Assembly: GCA_964420285.1 (NCBI GenBank)
Contig: CAYQTE010000005.1
Coordinates: 1-64,000 of the forward strand
DNA: 64,000 bases
Direction of reading: 5' to 3'
Source of the DNA: CAYQTE01 sp964420285
GTDB lineage: Bacteria; Planctomycetota; Phycisphaerae; Tepidisphaerales; Tepidisphaeraceae
Numbering within the stretch: position 1 is the stretch's first letter; the number at the start of each line of letters is the position of its first letter. Shown here piece by piece: positions 49,421-55,471 of the stretch. The position numbers and the translations under genes are program-made. The notes under the pieces are model-generated. The model had not been told where the DNA came from, did no database searches, and saw only the letters and a program-made list of their open reading frames with translations.

Positions 49421-50104
49421 TTACGACTCCCGTGGGCCCGGCTCATCGCCGCCCATCAGCTTGGCCAGGCGCTTGAGGCCGTGGAACATCCGCGACCGCA
49501 ACGTCACCGCCTTGGTGCCCGTGATCGCTTCCATCTCGCCGTAGCTCATGTCCTGAAACACGCCCAGCACGATCACTTCCTTCTGATCGGTCGGCAGGTC
49601 GTCCAGCGCCTTGAGCACGCGGGCGATCTCCTCCTGCTTTTCCAGATCGTCCGTCGCCCGCGCCGCCACCTGATACGGGTCGCCGCTCACGTCGATCCCG
49701 TCGAGATTCAATTCCGTCAGATTCCGCACCGGGCTGCGTTTTTTCCGCCGGGCCTGGTTGATCGCCAGGTTTCGCGTGATCGTGAACAGCCAGGTGCTGA
49801 ACCGCTGCGGATACCGATACGTCGAGCGGAACCGGAACGCCCGCAGAAACGCCTCCTGCGCTACCGATTCGACGTCTTCGACGTTACCCAGCATGCGATA
49901 CAGATACGACAACACGCTGGCGCTATACCGCTCATAGAGCAGCGAAAACGCCTGCCGGTCCTCCTGCTGCGTCCGCCGCATCAGGTCTTCGTCGCTGGCC
50001 TTGCCCAGCGGCACGGCCGTCAACTCGACCGGCTCGCTGACGCCTGGAGCCGGCGCCAGCGGCGGCGGCGTGGGCGGATCGACCTTCTCAACCGGTTTCT
50101 GCAT
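49421..50104 (-). CDS. ECF-type RNA polymerase sigma factor
   Basis: This 227-residue protein has a disordered Pro-rich N-terminus (1-35). Region 2 follows (EDVESVAQEAFLRAFRFRST, then STWLFTITRNLAINQARR), then region 4 (LDDLPTDQKEVIVLGVFQDM, with ITGTKAVTLRSRMFHGLKRL as the DNA-binding helix pair). It would direct transcription of an extracytoplasmic-stress or envelope regulon. It heads a three-gene operon with the single-span protein and MoxR, which suggests that they act in one signalling or quality-control pathway. Confidence 0.88.
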   Translation of the reverse strand: MQKPVEKVDPPTPPPLAPAPGVSEPVELTAVPLGKASDEDLMRRTQQEDRQAFSLLYERYSASVLSYLYRMLGNVEDVESVAQEAFLRAFRFRSTYRYPQRFSTWLFTITRNLAINQARRKKRSPVRNLTELNLDGIDVSGDPYQVAARATDDLEKQEEIARVLKALDDLPTDQKEVIVLGVFQDMSYGEMEAITGTKAVTLRSRMFHGLKRLAKLMGGDEPGPRES

Positions 50105-50197
50105 CCAACAGCCTCGTCCCGTACCCCGCCGCTGAACCCTGTCGACTATTTACTATACCCGCGCGGCTCTCGTCTTTCGATAGTGTATAATGCAAGG

Positions 50198-50692
50198 CAG
50201 ACCGTGGCCGATGTGGCGGCCGCGTCGGTCCCCAGGGCCGCAAGCCCTTGAAGACCGCCGAGGAAAGTCCGAACTGCATGTCCGTCGCCGGCGATAAGTA
50301 GTTGTCGGCGGCGGGCGGGGCCGGTGCTTGATAACGTCAAGGCGGAGCAACTGGCCTTCTCGTCCCGCAAGGGCGATGGGCCGGCCAAGCCGACGGAAAG
50401 TGCAACAGAAAGGATACCGCCGGCCGGATGCACGTCCGGCCGGTAAGGGTGAAATGGTGCGGTAAGAGCGCACCGCGTCCGGGGCGACTCGGATGGCAAG
50501 GCAAACCCCACCGGCAGCAAGGCCAAATAAGCCAGCCCGGTCCAACGGGACCGCGACCGCCGCCCCGCGGTCGAGTGCTGGCGGGTAGGCCGCTTGAGTC
50601 GTGCGGCAACGCACGCACCAGAGAAATGGCCGTCGCCGCCTCCGATTTTATCGGTCCGGCAACAGAATTCGGCTTACGATCGACCACGGCCC
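50198..50692 (+). ncRNA. rnpB: RNase P RNA (bacterial type A)
   Basis: The conserved core elements appear in order: GAGGAAAGTCCGAACT near 50260, CAGAAAGGATACCGCC near 50407, GGTAAGGGTGAAATGGTGCG, GGCAAACCCCACCGG near 50502, and AGAGAAATGGCCGTC near 50620. The ends are set by P1 pairing of CCGTGGCCGAT (50202-50212) with ATCGACCACGG (50679-50689). It processes tRNA 5' ends. TATAAT at 50186-50191 gives a good promoter just upstream, and a strong terminator follows. Confidence 0.95.
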
Positions 50693-50702
50693 GCACACGC
50701 GT

Positions 50703-50740
50703 GACGGCGGCGCCCTCAACGGCGCCGCCGTCGCCTTTTT
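50703..50740 (+). terminator. Rho-independent terminator of rnpB
   Basis: GACGGCGGCGCC (50703-50714) pairs perfectly over 12 bp with GGCGCCGCCGTC (50721-50732), with a 6-base loop. The T run at 50736-50740 follows closely. It lies 11 bases after the RNA 3' end. Confidence 0.9.
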
Positions 50741-50782
50741 ACCGCCAGGTGCAGCGATGACCAGGTGACATGGTGACCGACT

Positions 50783-50833
50783 TCACCCTGTCACCCCTTC
50801 ACCTTGTCACCTTGTCACCTTGTCACCTTGTCA
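50783..50833. repeat. Tandem TCACCTTG repeat upstream of lexA
   Basis: Four exact copies of the octamer TCACCTTG (50799-50830) follow two degenerate ones (50783-50798). The array lies between the rnpB terminator and the lexA promoter and may be hypervariable in copy number. No coding role is seen. Confidence 0.75.
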
Positions 50834-50876
50834 TCCCCCCTCCGCCGCGCCTCAGGAAAAAATTTTCGTGACACCC

Positions 50877-50905
50877 TTGCATTTCCGGCCGTCTTCTGTT
50901 AGGGT
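50877..50905 (+). promoter_or_regulatory. lexA promoter
   Basis: TTGCAT (50877-50882) and TAGGGT (50900-50905) are spaced 17 bases apart. They lie about 50 bases upstream of the lexA ATG, and the inverted repeat at 50921-50934 sits just downstream, around the expected transcription start. Confidence 0.5.
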
Positions 50906-50920
50906 AATTTTCAATAGAAC

Positions 50921-50934
50921 AGTGTGCAAACACT
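50921..50934. promoter_or_regulatory. Candidate LexA autoregulatory site
   Basis: AGTGT-GCAA-ACACT is an inverted repeat with 5-bp arms directly downstream of the lexA promoter. It is not the Bacillus (GAACnnnnGTTC) or Escherichia (CTGT-n8-ACAG) box, which would mean a lineage-specific LexA motif. Confidence 0.4.
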
Positions 50935-50956
50935 TGAACTTCACAACGGCGGCTTT

Positions 50957-51568
50957 ATGAATCTGACTCCGCGGCAGCTTGATGTTATCGTGGCCATACG
51001 AAATTATCGCCATCTCCACGGTATGTCCCCCACCATGCAGGAACTGGCCGATCAGCTCGGAACCAGCAAGGTGACCATCTTCGAACACGTCGGCGCCCTT
51101 GAGCAAAAGCGCGTGCTCCGCCGTGACAAGCACAAGGCCCGAAGCCTCGAAATCGTCTCCCCCGAACGTCTTCCCGACGAAAATCGCACGACCAGGCTTC
51201 CTCTGCTGGGCAACATAGCGGCCGGTTCGCCCATCGAGGCCGTCGAAAACCGCGAGGAGATCGATCTTGAACAACTCTTCCGGTCGCGGCACGGCGTGTA
51301 TGTCCTGCGCGTCCGCGGCGATTCCATGATCGAGGACCATCTCTGCGATGGTGATTTCGTGGTCATCGAACGCCGCGAAACCGCCCGCAACGGCGAGCAG
51401 GTCGTCGCGCTCCTGGACACCGGCGAGGCCACCCTCAAACGCTTCTACCGCGAGGGCTCGCGCATCCGCCTCCAACCGGCCAATCACACAATGCAACCGC
51501 GCTACGTCGAACCCGGCCGCTGCCGCGTCCAGGGCGTCGTTATCGGCGTGCTGCGGAGTTACAACTGA
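50957..51568 (+). CDS. lexA: LexA repressor
   Basis: This 203-residue protein has an N-terminal winged helix (LTPRQLDVIVAIRNYRHLHG, then PTMQELADQLGTSKVTIFEH), the cleavage site Ala-Gly in GNIAAGSPIEA, the catalytic Ser in VRGDSMIED and the Lys in ATLKRFYREG. It represses SOS genes and self-cleaves with RecA. The ATG at 50957 (MNLTPRQL) is the family start. The PUR-like gene begins 17 bases after its stop and may be in the same operon. Confidence 0.93.
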   Translation: MNLTPRQLDVIVAIRNYRHLHGMSPTMQELADQLGTSKVTIFEHVGALEQKRVLRRDKHKARSLEIVSPERLPDENRTTRLPLLGNIAAGSPIEAVENREEIDLEQLFRSRHGVYVLRVRGDSMIEDHLCDGDFVVIERRETARNGEQVVALLDTGEATLKRFYREGSRIRLQPANHTMQPRYVEPGRCRVQGVVIGVLRSYN

Positions 51569-51585
51569 AACAGGAAGGAGAATCC

Positions 51586-52053
51586 ATGTCCCCGTATTCC
51601 GCGAATGCTGCTCGTCCTCCAGCGGCCAAGTCAACTCCGCAACCCAGGAACGCCATCGCACCCAATTCCCGGCCGCCCGCTGCGCCCCGCCGCAATTCGC
51701 CTGCCCGCGTTGCCGCCAGACCTGCCGATGCCGAGCCGGACAAAATTCTTTTTCAGTCCTATTTCAAATCCGTCGGACCGCGCACCTACGCCTCGCAGAT
51801 CAAGCTGCTCAAGAACGACAACCATATGCTTGTTCTGACTTGCGGCCGGCCCAACCCCGACGGCGGCGAGCCGATCAAAACCCGATTGATTGTCTTTGCC
51901 GAGGATTTCACGGCGTTCTTCCGGCTGCTTCAGGAGACCGCGCAATTTATCAAGGGCCATCCGCTTCCCGAGGATGTGCGCCAGCGCCGCCAGCGGTTCT
52001 GGCAGAGGCAGGCGCAATTCGCCACCTCGCCGGCGACAGGCGCGTGCAGATAA
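51586..52053 (+). CDS. PUR-family (DUF3276-like) nucleic-acid-binding protein
   Basis: This 155-residue protein has a disordered Pro/Ala/Arg-rich N-terminus (1-50). A single PUR-type repeat follows: LFQSYFKSVGPRTYASQIKL, KNDNHMLVLTCGRPN, and TRLIVFAEDFTAFFRLLQET with a terminal helix. This matches the layout of bacterial PUR-alpha-like proteins that bind single-stranded nucleic acid. Its place right after lexA suggests SOS-linked expression, but that is inference. The ATG at 51586 follows AGGAGAATCC, a good SD. Confidence 0.65.
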   Translation: MSPYSANAARPPAAKSTPQPRNAIAPNSRPPAAPRRNSPARVAARPADAEPDKILFQSYFKSVGPRTYASQIKLLKNDNHMLVLTCGRPNPDGGEPIKTRLIVFAEDFTAFFRLLQETAQFIKGHPLPEDVRQRRQRFWQRQAQFATSPATGACR

Positions 52054-52162
52054 CCGGATAGCGTCGCGCCGCCGACAGGCAACCCAGGCCATACATCGCC
52101 GCGTCGTCAGTGGCCGGCCTCCGTGCTGTAATCGTCGGCCGCGCGGAGTTATCATCCGCGTC

Positions 52163-53194
52163 ATGGACCACGATGGGAAACGAACCGAAAGTGCGACGTC
52201 GCCCGCGCCGGCGGGCCTCGCGGATGGATTCTCCAATTGGCTTGGCTCGCTGCCCCGGCAGGGCGACGATTATCTCGTCTCTACGCCCCAGGCCTTCGCT
52301 CACGATGAAGCCGATTACGATCGGCAATACGGCAACGAACCGCTCAACCTCGAGGCCGGCGAGGGTCTCGTTGAGGCGTACGACGAGTTTGGCGGCGATT
52401 TCGCCGCCCCGGCACTGGAGATCGGCTGCGGAACCGGCCTGATGTCACTCGGCCTGGTCGCCGGCCATGCCTTCCCGTACGTGCTCCTGACCGACCCGTC
52501 ACCTGCGTTTCTCGACATCACCCGCCGCAAAATCCTTCGCGCCAAAGTGCCCCTGGACAATGTCGGCTTTGCCGTTCTCAGCGGCGACGATCTCAATCGC
52601 CTGCCCCCCGCGACGTTTTCGCTTCTGGGCCTGCGATCCGTCATGCACCACGTGATTGACGTCGAGCGATTCATCAACGCCGCCGCCGGTTCGCTGCTGC
52701 CCGGCGGAATGATGATCATGGAAGAACCGTGCCTCGAAGGCGCTGTCGTCATGGCCAGCATCGCCCAGTTCATGCCCGCGATCGTCAAGGCGGCCGGCGA
52801 CCAGTTCGACGAGAGCTCCCAGAAATCCATCCGCCTTTTTCTTGACACGATGAAATTCTATTGCCGCCGCGACATCGACAAATCCGCCGCCGAGGACAAA
52901 CACATCTTCCGCGTCGATGAGCTGATGAAACTCGGCCAGCGCGCCGGCCTGTCCCTGGACTATTGCCCCAACCGCACGTTGTATCGCTGGTCGCCGCGCC
53001 GGCCTTATAACGACCAGCCCGAATCCTTTACCGGGTTCTTCCGCGAATACCTCAAGTATTGCATGAGCTTCGATGAGAAATTCATGTCCCTCTTCGACAA
53101 GCACATGGTTCCGTATACGGCCTGGGTTGAGGAGCTGGCACAGCAGAACAACGGGCCGTATATGCACGGGGTCTTCGTGTTCAAGAAACTGTGA
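52163..53194 (+). CDS. Class I SAM-dependent methyltransferase
   Basis: This 343-residue protein has SAM-binding motif I ALEIGCGTGLMSLGLVAG, followed by LLTDPSPAFLDITRR (motif II acidic residue) and LPGGMMIMEEPCLEG. The C-terminal about 130 residues, with KFYCRRDIDKSAAEDKHIFR, are an extra helical region that could define the substrate. The acceptor is unknown. The ATG at 52163 has no clear SD; the upstream frame extends but is not conserved-looking. It is convergent with the HD-GYP gene. Confidence 0.75.
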   Translation: MDHDGKRTESATSPAPAGLADGFSNWLGSLPRQGDDYLVSTPQAFAHDEADYDRQYGNEPLNLEAGEGLVEAYDEFGGDFAAPALEIGCGTGLMSLGLVAGHAFPYVLLTDPSPAFLDITRRKILRAKVPLDNVGFAVLSGDDLNRLPPATFSLLGLRSVMHHVIDVERFINAAAGSLLPGGMMIMEEPCLEGAVVMASIAQFMPAIVKAAGDQFDESSQKSIRLFLDTMKFYCRRDIDKSAAEDKHIFRVDELMKLGQRAGLSLDYCPNRTLYRWSPRRPYNDQPESFTGFFREYLKYCMSFDEKFMSLFDKHMVPYTAWVEELAQQNNGPYMHGVFVFKKL

Positions 53195-53227
53195 ATTCGC
53201 TCAGCGGGCGTCGTCGGCGGTGGCGAT

Positions 53228-54241
53228 TCACGCCGCGTTGCGGGCCTTGTCGGTAAGCTGCTGGCTGACCTGGGCGAACTGGTCCTGCGTGCGCTCGAAC
53301 GCATCGACGATCCGCGGATCGAAATGCGCTCCCGACCCCTGCAGCACGATCGAACGCGCCACCTGATGATCCGTCGCCGATTTATAAATCCGCTGCGAAG
53401 TCAGCCCATCATACAAATCCGCCAGGGCGACGATGCGTCCGGCCAGCGGAATCCTGTCCCCTTTCAGCCCCGACGGATACCCCAGCCCGTCGAATCGCTC
53501 GTGATGCGTCAGCGCGATCTCCACCGCCGTCGCCAAAAAAATCGAATCGGGATATTCCGACGCCTCCGACGCCAGCACCCGGGCGCCGATCGTCGTATGC
53601 GACTGAACAACCTTGAATTCCGACTCGCTCAGTTGCCCCGGCTTCAGCAGAATGCAATCCGGGATTGCCAGATTGCCTATGTCGTGCAGGGCACAGGCGC
53701 GATGCAGATTCTCGATGTACCGCCCGGTCAGCACCGACGTGAACTCCGGCCGGGTCGCCAGATCGCTTGTCAATATCCGCACATACTGCCGCAGTCGCTC
53801 GAGATGATGGCCGATCGTCGGATCGCGTGACTCGACCAGCCGGGCCATGGCGAAGATCGCCCCCTCGCGCGTTTCCAGGTCGATCGAGCGTTCGACCCAG
53901 CGCACGCGCAGGGCCAATTCGTCGGCATCGAACGGCTTGGCGAGAAAATCATCGACGCCCGCGGCGATCGCCTCCTGGCGGTCGACAGGTGTCGGCGGCA
54001 GCACAAGCATGACGTGAATCAGCCCGGCGAACGATCCGTTGCGTATGGCACGACACAGATCCACTCCCCCGGTGCCGTTCATGTTCCAGGCGCTGATCAC
54101 CAGCCGCCGTGGCGCCGATCGAAGGGCCGATAACGCTTCCAATCCCGATGACACCACCTCGACGAGATGCCCGGCGCGGGTGAGCGGCAGGCGCAGCGCT
54201 TCGCGACCGGCCCTGGTATCGTCGACCACCAGAATGTCCAT
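53228..54241 (-). CDS. HD-GYP domain protein with a degenerate receiver domain
   Basis: This 337-residue protein has an N-terminal receiver-like domain (1-118) that keeps DD at 7-8 and Lys102 (LAKPF). The phospho-acceptor Asp is replaced by Ala51 (VISAWNMNG), so phosphorylation is unlikely. The C-terminal HD-GYP domain has HD at 186-187, HHERFDGLGYPSG at 246-258 and DRIPLAGRIVALAD. In the HDIGK motif the Lys is replaced (HDIGNLAIPD, Asn190). It probably still hydrolyses c-di-GMP or a related nucleotide, or acts as a scaffold. No histidine kinase lies beside it. Confidence 0.8.
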   Translation of the reverse strand: MDILVVDDTRAGREALRLPLTRAGHLVEVVSSGLEALSALRSAPRRLVISAWNMNGTGGVDLCRAIRNGSFAGLIHVMLVLPPTPVDRQEAIAAGVDDFLAKPFDADELALRVRWVERSIDLETREGAIFAMARLVESRDPTIGHHLERLRQYVRILTSDLATRPEFTSVLTGRYIENLHRACALHDIGNLAIPDCILLKPGQLSESEFKVVQSHTTIGARVLASEASEYPDSIFLATAVEIALTHHERFDGLGYPSGLKGDRIPLAGRIVALADLYDGLTSQRIYKSATDHQVARSIVLQGSGAHFDPRIVDAFERTQDQFAQVSQQLTDKARNAA

Positions 54242-54376
54242 GCATGCTCTCCCGCGTCATCCGGCCGGCATTATCGGCCGTGTCGTTCGGCGCCGCGCAA
54301 ACGCTGCGCCAACTCCGCACAACAACGTCTCTTCGTCCGGGTTTGACCGCGACTTTACCAGCACCCTCCACGCCGA

Positions 54377-55234
54377 TCAGGACTTCTGCGTCGCCGGCGC
54401 CGGCAGTGATTTGATCTTGTCCACGACATTCGTCTTGTAGGTGTCGGCCCCAACTCTCCAGCCCGAGTCCGGCGTCGTATGAATCAGCCCCGCCTCCAGC
54501 GCCTTGGCTCTGGCCACCTGCGCATAGCTTTCGGAATGCGTGGCGACCGCACCGGCCTTGCTGTCCAGCATCCGCTGCAGGAACGCCGGATATTCCTTCG
54601 GATCGTAAGCCGCGGCCGCCATGCGCGGAATCGCATCCTTGGCGGCGTCGTACTCATCGCTGTCGCTGAAAACCGCGCCGTAATGTCCGTCGCTGTCGAT
54701 GGCAAACGCCTTGGCCAGGATCGCGTCGTATTTTGGAACGAACATCCCCAGAAAACCGTTTCCCGCCTTGTCGCGGGCGTCGTCGATCTTCTTGCGCACC
54801 TGCCCCAGCTTGAGATGCGAAGCCTCGTTCTCGATCGCCGCGGCCAGTTGCGCTTCGTTGTCCAGCTCCACCAGCAACCCGCGCGTCAGGTAAATGTGTC
54901 CCGGAATCGCAAAATGGTTGGCGTCCGCTGAATCCACGATATACAGATTGACGTCGCTCATGCCCGCCTTGTCCAGCAGCGACCGCGCTATCCCCTGCAC
55001 AGAATCCTGCACATCTCCCGACGGCAGCTCCCCGCCGTAACCGGCCAGCAGTTTCGCGTGCAGGCTTTCACTGGCGGTCTGTATGGCCGCCTCGGTCGTA
55101 GGCTGGTTATCCGCCCCGGCCGGCGCCGTCGTGGCCGGTGTGTTGCTGTTCGAGGAACACGCCCACGCCGTCGCCAGCGCCACCGCCACACAAAGCCCGC
55201 TTCGCACGCACCGCGTCAAGAAATTCATCCGCAT
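54377..55234 (-). CDS. M48-like lipoprotein with inactivated zinc motif
   Basis: This 285-residue protein has an N-terminal export signal (GLCVAVALATAWAC) with a lipobox-like end. The body follows the M48 (Oma1/BepA-like) pattern: VNLYIVDSADANHFAIPGHI, YLTRGLLVELDNEAQLAAAI, and the late SDEYDAAKDAI with the third-ligand Glu194. The HExxH helix reads NEASH (Asn136, Glu137, His140), so the first zinc ligand is missing. Catalysis is doubtful; a chaperone-type role is possible. The start was taken at 55234, seven bases after GGGAGG; ATGs at 55240 and 55228 are alternatives. Confidence 0.65.
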   Translation of the reverse strand: MRMNFLTRCVRSGLCVAVALATAWACSSNSNTPATTAPAGADNQPTTEAAIQTASESLHAKLLAGYGGELPSGDVQDSVQGIARSLLDKAGMSDVNLYIVDSADANHFAIPGHIYLTRGLLVELDNEAQLAAAIENEASHLKLGQVRKKIDDARDKAGNGFLGMFVPKYDAILAKAFAIDSDGHYGAVFSDSDEYDAAKDAIPRMAAAAYDPKEYPAFLQRMLDSKAGAVATHSESYAQVARAKALEAGLIHTTPDSGWRVGADTYKTNVVDKIKSLPAPATQKS

Positions 55235-55471
55235 CGCCATGCCTCCCAAAATCCCGGACATACCGCCGGACACAGTCCCACCCGCCGGCCTCAAGCCAAA
55301 GTGTACGCCCCCCGCGCACCCATTGCACGCCCGATCCACCGCCGGCCGAATTCCAAAAAAAACCGCCGAGCGGCCAATGATGCCAATGCCGAAAGAGCCG
55401 GCATGTCGGTTTCCCCCCGCTCTCCCTCTCTCCGGTTCCGCCGCCATCCACAATCCATCACGATCGGGCCG

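Noticed and set aside
50783..50833. A CRISPR array at the TCACCTTG repeats
   Set aside because: The unit is 8 bases and directly tandem, with no spacers.
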